From: Limimaricola pyoseonensis
GTDB taxonomy: Bacteria; Pseudomonadota; Alphaproteobacteria; Rhodobacterales; Rhodobacteraceae
Direction: 5' to 3'
Length of the DNA: 64,000 nucleotides
NCBI RefSeq assembly: GCF_900102015.1
Contig: NZ_FNAT01000006.1
Span: 124,001 to 188,000, forward strand
The notes under the pieces are model-generated. The model saw only the letters and a list, made by a program, of their open reading frames with translations. It ran no database searches and was not told the origin of the DNA. This document shows, in pieces, positions 46,858 to 55,345 of this stretch (position 1 is its first letter; every line of letters starts with the position of its first letter). The translations under genes were made by a program, and so were the position numbers.

Positions 46858-48414
46858 ATGGTGGTGAGACTCGGCATCGACGTGGGAGGCACCAACACCG
46901 ACGCGGTGATCCTGCGCGACCGCGAGGTGCTGGCGGGGGTCAAGGCCTCGACCACGGAGGACGTGATCGGCGGCATCAGCGCGGCGCTGGAGGCGGTGAT
47001 CGCCAAGGCCGGCATCGGGCGCGACGAGATCGACGTGACGATGATCGGCACCACGCATTTCACCAACGCCGTGATCGAGCGGCGCGGGCTCGACCCGGTG
47101 GCGGCGATCCGGCTGGGCCTGCCGGCCACCGCCTGCCTGCCGCCGATGGTCGACTGGCCCGAGGACCTGGTCGAGATGGTCGGCGGCCACCGCTACCTGT
47201 TGCGCGGCGGCTACGAGTTCGACGGCCGCGAGATCGCCGCGCTCGACGAGGACGAGCTGGTGCGCATCGCCGGCGAGATCGCCGAGAAGGGCATCCGCGC
47301 CGCCGCGATCTCCTCGGTGTTCTCGCCGATCAACCGCGGCATGGAGGAGCGCGCCCGCGAGATCCTGCAGGCGCATTGCCCGGAGCTGCCGGTGGTGCTG
47401 TCGAGCGAGATCGGCCGGATCGGCCTGCTCGAGCGCGAGAGCGCGGCGATCATGAACGCGGCCCTTCTGGGCCTGTCGGACCGCACCGTCGACGCCTTCG
47501 GCGCGGCGCTGGCCGAGGCCGGGCTGACCTGCCCCTTCTTCGTGACCCAGAACGACGGCACCCTGATGGGCGCCGAGATGGTGCGCCGCTTCCCGGTGCT
47601 CACCTTCGCCTCGGGGCCGACCAACTCGATGCGCGGCGCCGCCTTCCTCACCGGCGTGAAGGAGGCGATCGTGATCGACATCGGCGGCACCACCACCGAT
47701 GTCGGCGCGCTGCAGCACGGCTTCCCGCGGCAGGCCTCGACGGTCGTCGACGTGGGCGGCGTGCGCACCAACTTCCGCATGCCCGACGTGTTCTCGATCG
47801 GTCTGGGCGGCGGCAGCATCGTGCAGGGCGGGGCCTCCGACCTGGCGATCGGGCCCAAATCCGTGGGCTACCGGCTGACCCGCGAGGCGCTGGTCTTCGG
47901 CGGCGAGACGCTGACCACCACCGACATCGCGGTGCGCGCCGGCATGGCCGAGGTGGGCGAGCCCGAGCGCGCGGCCGGCATCGACGACGACCTCGTCGCC
48001 GCGGCGCGGGCGCGCATCGCCGAAATGCTCGAGGCGGCGGTCGAGCGCAGCCGCATCAGCCCCGACCCGATCCCGGTGATCGCGGTGGGCGGCGGCTCGA
48101 TCCTCGCGCCGGAGCGGATCGGCGATCTCGAGGTGCTGCGCCCCGAGAACTTCGCCGTGGCCAACGCCGTGGGTGCCGCGATCGCGCAGATCTCGGGCGA
48201 GGTCGACCGGATCTTCGCGCTCGACGGCACGACGCGCGAGGACTGCCTCGCCGCGGCCGAGAGCGAGGCCCGCGCCGCCGCCGTGGCGGCCGGGGCGGTC
48301 GAGGAGACGCTTTCGGTGATCGAGCGCGAGGACGTGCCGCTGGCCTACCTGCCCGGCAACGCCACGCGCATCCATCTCAAGGTGGTCGGCGACATGGGAG
48401 GCGTTCATGCGTGA
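46858..48414 (+). CDS. Hydantoinase/oxoprolinase HyuA-like protein
   Basis: A 518-residue protein of the HyuA/oxoprolinase ATPase-fold group. It has the N-terminal phosphate loop LGIDVGGTNTDAVILRD (residues 4-20), IGTTHFTNAVIERRGL near 64, a second phosphate motif VIDIGGTTTDVGAL near 275, and GLGGGSIVQGG. It is shorter than full HyuA (about 690 residues), lacking much of the C-terminal domain, a form usually found next to DUF917. ATG at 46858 has AAGGAGAG before it; ATG 46837 would overlap the ATPase stop (ATGA). No HyuB is present. Confidence 0.88.
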   Translation: MVVRLGIDVGGTNTDAVILRDREVLAGVKASTTEDVIGGISAALEAVIAKAGIGRDEIDVTMIGTTHFTNAVIERRGLDPVAAIRLGLPATACLPPMVDWPEDLVEMVGGHRYLLRGGYEFDGREIAALDEDELVRIAGEIAEKGIRAAAISSVFSPINRGMEERAREILQAHCPELPVVLSSEIGRIGLLERESAAIMNAALLGLSDRTVDAFGAALAEAGLTCPFFVTQNDGTLMGAEMVRRFPVLTFASGPTNSMRGAAFLTGVKEAIVIDIGGTTTDVGALQHGFPRQASTVVDVGGVRTNFRMPDVFSIGLGGGSIVQGGASDLAIGPKSVGYRLTREALVFGGETLTTTDIAVRAGMAEVGEPERAAGIDDDLVAAARARIAEMLEAAVERSRISPDPIPVIAVGGGSILAPERIGDLEVLRPENFAVANAVGAAIAQISGEVDRIFALDGTTREDCLAAAESEARAAAVAAGAVEETLSVIEREDVPLAYLPGNATRIHLKVVGDMGGVHA

Positions 48415-49510
48415 TCTGGCTGACAAGTGCTGGAGCCTGACCGAGGCCGACATCGAGGCGCTGGAGATCGGCTCCGGCATCCTCGGCACCGGCGGCGGCG
48501 GCAACCCCTATATCGGCAAGCTGCGCGCCCGCGAGGCGCTGCGCTCGGGGCTGGAGCTGAAGATCCTGCCGATCGAGGCGCTCGAGGACGAGGCGAAGGT
48601 GGTGCCGATGGGCGGCATCGGCGCGCCCTTGGTGTCCTTCGAGCGGATCAAGGAGGGGCGCGAGGGGCTGCGCTGCCTGCGCGCTCTCGAAGAACGCATG
48701 GGCTTCACCGCCGACGCGGTGGGCTGCGAGGAGATCGGCGGCCAGAATTCGATGGAGCCGCTGGTCACCGCCGCGATGGCCGGGCTGCCGGTGGTGGATG
48801 GCGACGGCATGGGCCGCGCCTTCCCCGAGATGCAGATGACCACCTACGCGATCTACGGCCACCGCTCGACCCCGTCGGTGATGTGCGACCCGCATGGCAA
48901 CGCGGTGATCTTCGACCACGCGATCAGCGAGAAGTGGCACGAGACCATGGCGCGGGCCTGCGTGATCGCGCAGGGCGGGGCCTCGGTGCTGGCCTCGGCG
49001 CCGATGTCGGGCGCCTTCTTCAAGCGTCACGCCATCCCGCACAGCTACACCCAGGCGATCGGGCTGGGGCGCGCGGTGATCGAGGCGCGGCGCGCGCATG
49101 AGGACCCGATCGCCGCGATCTGCGCGCGCGAGAAGGGGCGGCGCATGTTCTCGGGCAAGATCACCGATCTCAAGCGGCATTTCCGCGGCGGCTTCAATGT
49201 CGGCGTGGCCGCGATCGAGGGGCTCGAGGATTGCCGCGGCTCGCAGGGCGAGATCACCATCCAGAACGAGTTCCTGATCTTCCGCCGCGACGGCGAGATG
49301 CAGGTCTGCGTGCCCGACCTCGTGGTGGTGCTCGACCTCGACAGCGGCTTGCCGATCACCACCGAGGTGCTGCGCTACGGCCAGCGCGTCGCGGTGCTGG
49401 CGCTGCCCTGCCACGAGCTTCTGCGCACGCCGCAGGCGCTCGAGGTGATCGGGCCGGGGGCCTTCGGCTTCCCCGATCTCGTCTACCGCCCGATGTCGGA
49501 GGCGGCGTGA
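48407..49510 (+). CDS. DUF917 family protein (S-methyl thiohydantoin desulfurase-like), copy 1
   Basis: A 367-residue DUF917 protein. The hallmark GSGILGTGGGGNPYIGKLRA is at residues 22-41, followed by CEEIGGQNSMEPL near 108 and DGDGMGRAFPEMQM near 131. Pfam now names this family after S-methyl thiohydantoin desulfurase of ergothioneine breakdown, but most members are untested. It starts eight bases inside the HyuA gene. A second, divergent copy follows at once, suggesting a heteromer. Confidence 0.88.
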   Translation: MRDLADKCWSLTEADIEALEIGSGILGTGGGGNPYIGKLRAREALRSGLELKILPIEALEDEAKVVPMGGIGAPLVSFERIKEGREGLRCLRALEERMGFTADAVGCEEIGGQNSMEPLVTAAMAGLPVVDGDGMGRAFPEMQMTTYAIYGHRSTPSVMCDPHGNAVIFDHAISEKWHETMARACVIAQGGASVLASAPMSGAFFKRHAIPHSYTQAIGLGRAVIEARRAHEDPIAAICAREKGRRMFSGKITDLKRHFRGGFNVGVAAIEGLEDCRGSQGEITIQNEFLIFRRDGEMQVCVPDLVVVLDLDSGLPITTEVLRYGQRVAVLALPCHELLRTPQALEVIGPGAFGFPDLVYRPMSEAA

Positions 49511-50598
49511 TGGCGCTCGAGATCACGGCCGACGACATGGAGGCGATCGCGCTTGGCGGCGCCTTCCTTGGCACCGGCGGCGGCGGCGATCCCTATATCG
49601 GCAAGCTGATGGCGCGCGCCGCGATCGGCGAGGGCGCGGTGCGGGTGGCCGACCTGTCGGAGGTGCCCGACGACGCGCTCTGCGTGCCGGTCTGCATGAT
49701 GGGCGCGCCGACGGTGATGCTGGAGAAGCTGCCGAGCGGCGAGGAGGCGCTGGCCGCGCTCTCGGCGCTCGAGGCCTATCTGGGGCGCAAGGCGGACTAC
49801 CTCGTCTGCATCGAGGCAGGCGGGCTGAACTCGACCATCCCCTTCGCGGTGGCGGCGGCCACGGGGCTGCCGCTGGTCGATGCCGACGGCATGGGCCGGG
49901 CCTTTCCCGAGCTGCAGATGGTCAGCCTGACGCTGCACGACATCGGCGCGAGCCCGATGGTGCTGGCCGACGACAAGGGCAATTCGAGCGTGCTGAACGC
50001 GGTGTCGAACCTCTGGACCGAGCGGTTGGCCCGCGCCCAGACCATCGAGATGGGCGGCGCGGCGCTGGTCGCGCTCTACCCGATGGTGGGGGCGGCGGCC
50101 AAGCGCGGCCTCTTGAAGGGCACGCTCGGGCTGGTGCACGAGATCGGCCGCACCATCGCGGCCGAGCGCGCCGCCAACCGCCACCCCGGCGACGCGCTGA
50201 TCGCGCGCTGCGGCGGGCATGACCTGTGCACCGCGCGGGTGGTCGACATCGACCGCCGCACCACCGGCGGCTTTGCCCGCGGCCGGGCGCGGCTGCGCGG
50301 GCTCGACGCCGACCAGGGGCGGGAATTCGTGCTGTCGTTCCAGAACGAGTTCCTCTGCCTCGAGGACGATGCCGGCCGGCCGATGGCGCTGACGCCGGAC
50401 CTGATCTGCGCGCTCGACGCCGATGGCGGGCTGCCGGTGACGACCGAGACGCTGCGCTACGGGCTGGGGCTGCGGCTGATCGGCCTGCCGGCCGATCCGC
50501 AATGGCGCAGCCCGGCCGGGCTGGAATTGGCCGGGCCACAATACTTCGGCTACGACCACGCGTTTTCCCCGATCGAGACCCTGGCCAAGGGCGTGTAA
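49510..50598 (+). CDS. DUF917 family protein, copy 2
   Basis: A 362-residue partner of the previous gene, starting one base inside it (TGATG). It keeps GGAFLGTGGGGDPYIGKL (residues 16-33), CIEAGGLNSTIPF and DADGMGRAFPELQM, but differs elsewhere, including KRGLLKGTLGLVHEIGRTIA. The two proteins align over their length with modest identity by eye, so they are old paralogues and not a recent duplication. Confidence 0.88.
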   Translation: MALEITADDMEAIALGGAFLGTGGGGDPYIGKLMARAAIGEGAVRVADLSEVPDDALCVPVCMMGAPTVMLEKLPSGEEALAALSALEAYLGRKADYLVCIEAGGLNSTIPFAVAAATGLPLVDADGMGRAFPELQMVSLTLHDIGASPMVLADDKGNSSVLNAVSNLWTERLARAQTIEMGGAALVALYPMVGAAAKRGLLKGTLGLVHEIGRTIAAERAANRHPGDALIARCGGHDLCTARVVDIDRRTTGGFARGRARLRGLDADQGREFVLSFQNEFLCLEDDAGRPMALTPDLICALDADGGLPVTTETLRYGLGLRLIGLPADPQWRSPAGLELAGPQYFGYDHAFSPIETLAKGV

Positions 50599-50629
50599 GA
50601 CCCGCGGCCCCCAACAGGAGAGTGAGACG

Positions 50630-52198
50630 ATGAAACAGCTACTGGGCGCCTCGGCGCTGGCCCTCGCGGCGGCGCTGCCGGCGCAGGCGCAGGACGACAA
50701 GGTCGCGGTGACGGTGAACGCGGTGCAGATCTTCGGCACCATCGATCCGGCCAAGATCAACGACTACACGGAGTACATGGCGGCGGTGAACCTCTATGAC
50801 GGTCTCACCACCGTCGACGGCAGCGGCGCCGTGGTGCCGCAGCTGGCCGAGAGCTGGGAGATCTCGGAGGACAGCCTGACCTACACCTTCACGCTGAAGC
50901 CCGACGCCACCTTCCAGGACGGCAGCCCGGTCACCGCCGGCGACGTGGTCTACTCGCTGCGCCGGATGCTGGCGCTGAACGAGGGGCCGAGCTACCTGTT
51001 CAAGGACCTCGTCGCCGAGGATGCGGTGAAGGCGCTCGACGAGCGGACCGTCGAGATCACCCTGTCGAAGGTCTACGCGCCCTTCATCTCGGTGACGCCG
51101 CTGGTGCTGGTGGTCAATGAGGCCGCGGTCGAGGCCGAGGCGGGCGAGGGCGACGCATGGGGCGAGCAGCTGCTGGCCGAGGCCGGCTACGGCGCCGGGC
51201 CCTACGCGCTGCAGAGCTGGGACCGGGGCGCGCAGATGACGCTGTCGCGCTACGCCGACTACCATGGCGGCTTTCCCGAGGCCGGGCGCCCGATCGACGA
51301 GCTGCGCTTCGTGGTGACGCGCGACGAGGCGACGGTGCGGGCGCTGGCGCAGCGCGGCGAGCTGGGCATCTCCTCGCAGTACCAGTCGACCGAGACCTAT
51401 GACGGCATCGCCGCGGTCGAGGGCTACGAGATCCTGACCGCGCCGACCGCGACCGGGCTCTACATCAAGCTCAACAACCAGAAGGCGCCGACCGACGACG
51501 TGCATGTGCGCCGCGCCATCGCCATGGCGATGGACTACGCCACGATCCGCGAGGTGATCTATCCGGGCGCGCCGCTGAAGGGCCCGCTGGCCGACGCCTT
51601 CGAGGCGGCGGTGCCGGCGGATGCCAAGGCGCCGGAATTCGACCTCGCCGCCGCGCAGGCGGAGCTCGCGAAGTCGCCCTATGCCGGGCAGGGGCCGATC
51701 GAGCTGGTGCACACCTATGTCTCGAAGACCGCCTTCGAGGAGGAGATCGCGCTGCTGTTCAAGGCGACGCTCGACAGCATCGGCTTCGACGTGACGATCC
51801 AGCCCGAGCCGTGGAACCGGATCACCGAACTCGCCACCTCGGTCGAGACGACGCCGCACGCCACGCAGGTGTTCTACGGGCCGACCTATCCTTCGCCGGA
51901 CTCGGTGTTCTACGTGCAGTACGCCTCCGACGCGGCGGGCACGTGGTCGAGCATGGACTGGGTCGACGACCCGGCGATCGACGAGATGATCGCCGCCTCG
52001 CGCGCCGAGACCGACACCGAGGCGCGCAACGGCATCTACCAGGACATCTACGCCAAGCTGGTCGAGGACCAGCGCTCGGTCTGGCTTCTGACGCAGGAGC
52101 GCCGCCACGCGGTCAATGCCTGCCTCGAGGGCTTCGAGTGGGTGCCGATGCAGAGCTGGGAGTTCGACTTCTCGCGCTACCACTGGAACTGCGACTGA
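50630..52198 (+). CDS. ABC transporter substrate-binding protein, family 5
   Basis: A 522-residue SBP_bac_5 protein. The signal peptide MKQLLGASALALAAALPAQA ends before QDDKVAVTVNA. It has PQLAESWEISEDSLTYTFTL near residue 63 and SPVTAGDVVYSLRRMLALNE near 100, both typical. It is the last gene of the importer-HyuA-DUF917 operon; the binding protein therefore follows the enzymes instead of leading the operon. GGAG lies before the ATG. Its ligand is presumably the substrate of the DUF917/HyuA proteins. Confidence 0.9.
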   Translation: MKQLLGASALALAAALPAQAQDDKVAVTVNAVQIFGTIDPAKINDYTEYMAAVNLYDGLTTVDGSGAVVPQLAESWEISEDSLTYTFTLKPDATFQDGSPVTAGDVVYSLRRMLALNEGPSYLFKDLVAEDAVKALDERTVEITLSKVYAPFISVTPLVLVVNEAAVEAEAGEGDAWGEQLLAEAGYGAGPYALQSWDRGAQMTLSRYADYHGGFPEAGRPIDELRFVVTRDEATVRALAQRGELGISSQYQSTETYDGIAAVEGYEILTAPTATGLYIKLNNQKAPTDDVHVRRAIAMAMDYATIREVIYPGAPLKGPLADAFEAAVPADAKAPEFDLAAAQAELAKSPYAGQGPIELVHTYVSKTAFEEEIALLFKATLDSIGFDVTIQPEPWNRITELATSVETTPHATQVFYGPTYPSPDSVFYVQYASDAAGTWSSMDWVDDPAIDEMIAASRAETDTEARNGIYQDIYAKLVEDQRSVWLLTQERRHAVNACLEGFEWVPMQSWEFDFSRYHWNCD

Positions 52199-52205
52199 CC
52201 CCGCT

Positions 52206-52230
52206 TGCGCCGCCCCGCCGGGGCGGCGCA
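52206..52230 (+). terminator. Hairpin closing the DUF917 operon
   Basis: An 11-bp stem, TGCGCCGCCCC with GGGGCGGCGCA, and GCC loop lie seven bases past the binding-protein stop. No T-run follows. It is either a terminator or an mRNA 3' end stabiliser. Confidence 0.5.
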
Positions 52231-52349
52231 TCGCGCGCCTTGCGCTGGCTGCAACCCGGGCAGTCTCTCTCGCAGGTTGTCCCCCACACCGCGCGGCGTA
52301 TGTTCGCGGTCAGGGAGGGGACGGATCTTCAAGCGAGAGAGACAGTCCC

Positions 52350-52574
52350 ATGGCATTCACCACGACGCAGGCCACCGATCACCGGAACCTCGGCGAGATC
52401 GCCCTGGCGCCGCTGCGCGCGATCTTCCGCGTGTTCGTCGCGATGGCCGAATCCGGCCCGCGCATGCAGCAGCTGCGCAAGCTGAACGAAACCACCGACG
52501 AGGAACTGGCCGCGAAGGGCCTGACCCGCGCCGGCGAAGTGCAGCGGATCTTCGGCGGCTCGCTCTACCTGTAA
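52350..52574 (+). CDS. DUF1127 domain protein
   Basis: A 74-residue small protein. The C-terminal half (QQLRKLNETTDEELAAKGLT, then RAGEVQRIF) matches the DUF1127/YjiS pattern; the N-terminal part has an amphipathic helix (IALAPLRAIFRVFVAMAES). Family members are small regulators, some linked to RNA turnover and to phosphate or arginine metabolism. It stands alone between terminator-like hairpins. The ATG at 52350 lies downstream of GCGAGAGAGAC. Confidence 0.8.
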   Translation: MAFTTTQATDHRNLGEIALAPLRAIFRVFVAMAESGPRMQQLRKLNETTDEELAAKGLTRAGEVQRIFGGSLYL

Positions 52575-52630
52575 GGCCGGGCCTCGCCGGGGGGCCGGGC
52601 GCGCCCGCCGGCCCCGCGCGCGGCGCGGGC

Positions 52631-53794
52631 CTAGTCGATGTCCTTCAGGAAGGTCGCGCCGTCCACCACCACGCCGAGCACCTCGAGATCGTCGTCGAGC
52701 AGCGTCAGCGAGGCGCGGTAGCCCGGCGCGACGCGGCCCAGCTCGTGCCCGAGCCCGAGCGCCGCGGCCGGTGTGGTCGAGGCCATGCGCAGCGCCTCGG
52801 CGCGGGTCGCGCCGCCCATCCCGATCATGTTGCGCACCGCCTCGTCCATCGCCAGATGCGCGCCGGCCAGCCGCCCCTCGGCATCGGCGAGCCGGCCACC
52901 CCGCTGCGCGATGCGCTTGCCGTTGATCGTGAAGGCGGCGTCGGGCGCCGCGAGCGTCGCCATCGCGTCGGTCACGAGGCAGAGGCGGCGCGCGCCCTTG
53001 CAGCGCAGCGCCAGAGCGAGGCTCTGGCCGTGGACGTGGATGCCGTCGGCGATGAGCCCGGCAAAAAGCCGGTCGTCGCCCAGAAGCGCGCCGACGAGGC
53101 CGGGGCCGCGGCCGGTGAGCTGCGACATGGCGTTGTAGAGATGCGTGCCGCCGCGAAGCCCCTCATCCGCGGCCGAGGCCACCTCTTCCAGCGTCGCCTC
53201 GCTGTGGCCGGCGAAGACCCGCAGGCCGGCGGCGGCGAGCCGGGCGATGGTGCCCGGCGGCACCTCCTCCGGCGCGAGGGTGAGCAGGAGCGGCCCGCCG
53301 ATGCCGCGCTCGAGCACCGCGACGTCCTCGGGCGCGATCGGGCGGATCGCGGCGGGCGGGTGGATGCCGGGGCGGCGGGGCGACAGGAACGGCCCCTCGA
53401 GATGCAGGCCGAGGATGCCGGGCAGGCGCGCGCGCAGCGCCGCGCGCACCGCGTCCATCGCGGCGGCATAGGCGCGGCCCGGCGCGGTCACGAAGGTCGG
53501 CAGCAGATGCGCGGTGCCGCCGCGCCGCGCCGCGCGGGCGATGCGCGCGAGCGTCTCGGGCTCCGGCGCGTCGTTGAACATCACGCCGTCGCCGCCATTG
53601 ATCTGCAGGTCGATGAAGCCCGGCGCGGCGATGGGCACGCGCAGGCGCGGCAGGCCGGCCGGCGCGGCCTCGGCCGAGGTCACGGCGAGGATCCGGCCCT
53701 CCTCGACGATCACGGCGCGGCCCGGCCGCGGCAGCGCGCCGTCGCCGTCATAGAGCTGGCCGGGCAGCAGGACGAAGCGGGCGGCGTCAGGCAA
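52631..53794 (-). CDS. nagA: N-acetylglucosamine-6-phosphate deacetylase
   Basis: A 387-residue amidohydrolase that removes acetate from GlcNAc-6-phosphate. It has the metal region HLEGPFLSPRRPGIH, then GHSEATLEEV, THLYNAMSQL and the catalytic Asp in LVTDAMATLAAP near residue 268. The first plausible codon is TTG at 53794, eight bases inside nagB, giving MPDAARFVLLPGQLYDGDGA; no in-frame ATG is nearby. It is the last gene of the ROK-cutC-nagB-nagA unit. Confidence 0.92.
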   Translation of the reverse strand: MPDAARFVLLPGQLYDGDGALPRPGRAVIVEEGRILAVTSAEAAPAGLPRLRVPIAAPGFIDLQINGGDGVMFNDAPEPETLARIARAARRGGTAHLLPTFVTAPGRAYAAAMDAVRAALRARLPGILGLHLEGPFLSPRRPGIHPPAAIRPIAPEDVAVLERGIGGPLLLTLAPEEVPPGTIARLAAAGLRVFAGHSEATLEEVASAADEGLRGGTHLYNAMSQLTGRGPGLVGALLGDDRLFAGLIADGIHVHGQSLALALRCKGARRLCLVTDAMATLAAPDAAFTINGKRIAQRGGRLADAEGRLAGAHLAMDEAVRNMIGMGGATRAEALRMASTTPAAALGLGHELGRVAPGYRASLTLLDDDLEVLGVVVDGATFLKDID

Positions 53795-54569
53795 GGCACG
53801 GCTCCCGGCCCTCGGGGTGCACGGTCTCGTAGTAGTCGCGCAGCTCCAACTTGGCCGCCGCGGCGGCGTCGAGCACGATGGTGGCGGCGGGGTGCATCTG
53901 CAGCGCCGAGGCCGGGCAGCGGGCGCTGACCGGGCCCTCGACCATCGCCGCGACCGCCTGCGCCTTGTGCGCGCCGGTGGCCAGCAGCAGCGCATGGCGC
54001 GCGCGCAGGATGGTGGCGATGCCCATGGTGATGGCGTGGCGCGGCACCTCTTCGCCCGGGCCGAAGAAGCGGGCATTGGCGGCCCGCGTGGCGTGGTTCA
54101 GCGTCTTGACGCGCGTGGGCGAGGCCAGCGAGGAGCTGGGCTCGTTGAAGCCGATATGGCCGTTCGCGCCGAGGCCGAGGAGCTGCAGGTCGATGCCGCC
54201 CGAAGCCGCGATCGCGGCCTCGTAGCGCGCGGCCTCGGCGGCGGCGTCGGGCGCGTCGCCCCGCGGCAGGTTCAGGCGGGCCGGGTCGAGCCCCGCCGGC
54301 GCGGCGAGATGGGCGCGCATGAAGGCGTGGTAGGATTGCGGGTGCCGGGGCGGCAGGCCGACATATTCGTCGAGGTTGAAGCCGGTCATGCGGTCGAGCG
54401 CGACCTGGCCCGACCGGGCCTGTGCGACGAGCCGGGCATAGACCGGCTCCATCGTGCCGCCGGTGGCGAGGCCCAGCACCGCCTCGGGCCGCGCGACGAG
54501 GGTCCGGGCGATGATGTCGGCCACGCGCGCGGCGGCGGCGTCCGGGTCCGGCAGGATGAGGATCTTCAT
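53787..54569 (-). CDS. nagB: Glucosamine-6-phosphate deaminase
   Basis: A 260-residue enzyme making fructose 6-phosphate and ammonia from glucosamine-6-phosphate. Hallmarks are LGLATGGTMEPVYARL near 33, FNLDEYVGLPPRHPQSYH near 64, and LGLGANGHIGFNEPSSS near 130. Length is normal for NagB. It overlaps nagA by eight bases, so the two are coupled. Confidence 0.95.
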   Translation of the reverse strand: MKILILPDPDAAAARVADIIARTLVARPEAVLGLATGGTMEPVYARLVAQARSGQVALDRMTGFNLDEYVGLPPRHPQSYHAFMRAHLAAPAGLDPARLNLPRGDAPDAAAEAARYEAAIAASGGIDLQLLGLGANGHIGFNEPSSSLASPTRVKTLNHATRAANARFFGPGEEVPRHAITMGIATILRARHALLLATGAHKAQAVAAMVEGPVSARCPASALQMHPAATIVLDAAAAAKLELRDYYETVHPEGREPCLA

Positions 54570-54613
54570 GGGGTCTGTCTTCCGGCGTTGGGGGAGGGGG
54601 GCGCGGGGCCCGG

Positions 54614-55345
54614 TCAGGCGGGCGGGTCGAGCGCGGCGATCCGGGCCTTGAGGGCGCGGATGCGCCCGGCCTCGGTGCGCGCGCGGCTTGCGGCGGCGAA
54701 GCCCATCGCGACGATCTCGGGCGGGTTGGGCGCGGCCGTGCCGCAGGAGGCGTGGAAGGCGCCGATTCCGGTCGCGCGGGCGAGGTCGGCCACGTTGTCG
54801 GGGGTGACGCCGGCGCCGGCCATGACCTCGATCCGCCCGGCGGCGTGTCGGTGCATCCGCGCCAGCATCTCCGCGCCGTCGGGCGCGCGAAGGGCCTGGC
54901 CCGAGCTCAGCACCCGCTCGAACCCCAGCGCCACGGCCTGATCGACCGCCGCGAGCGGGTCGGGGACGAGGTCGATCACCCGGTGCAGCGTCCGGCCCAT
55001 GCCGTGGGCGGCGGCGCAGAGCGTCTCGAGCACGGCCATGTCGAGGGTGCCGTCGGGCCGGGCGACGCCGAGCACGACGCCTGCGAGGCCGCAGTCGCGG
55101 GCCATGGCGATGTCGTCGCGCATCACCGCGAGATCGTCCGGCGTGGCGACGAAGCCGCCGGCGCGCGGGCGGATCATCGCGTAGACCGGCAGGCCCGAGC
55201 GCGCCGCGGCGCGCATCAGGCCGGGGCCGGGCGTCAGCCCGCCGAGCGCCAGCGCGGCGCAGAGCTCGACCCGGTCGACGCCGGCGTCGCGGCAGGCGGC
55301 GAGGCCCTCGGCGTCGTCGATGCAGACCTCAAGCGTTCCGGTCAT
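54614..55345 (-). CDS. CutC family protein
   Basis: A 243-residue TIM-barrel protein of the CutC family: VCIDDAEGLAACRDAGVDRV, ELCAALALGGLTPGPGLMRA, and VYAMIRPRAGGFVATPDD near residue 55. The family was named for copper tolerance, but that role is doubtful in many species, and the genes often lie with amino-sugar catabolism, as here. I chose ATG at 55345, which has GGGAGGT before it. It overlaps the ROK kinase gene by 17 bases. Confidence 0.87.
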   Translation of the reverse strand: MTGTLEVCIDDAEGLAACRDAGVDRVELCAALALGGLTPGPGLMRAAARSGLPVYAMIRPRAGGFVATPDDLAVMRDDIAMARDCGLAGVVLGVARPDGTLDMAVLETLCAAAHGMGRTLHRVIDLVPDPLAAVDQAVALGFERVLSSGQALRAPDGAEMLARMHRHAAGRIEVMAGAGVTPDNVADLARATGIGAFHASCGTAAPNPPEIVAMGFAAASRARTEAGRIRALKARIAALDPPA

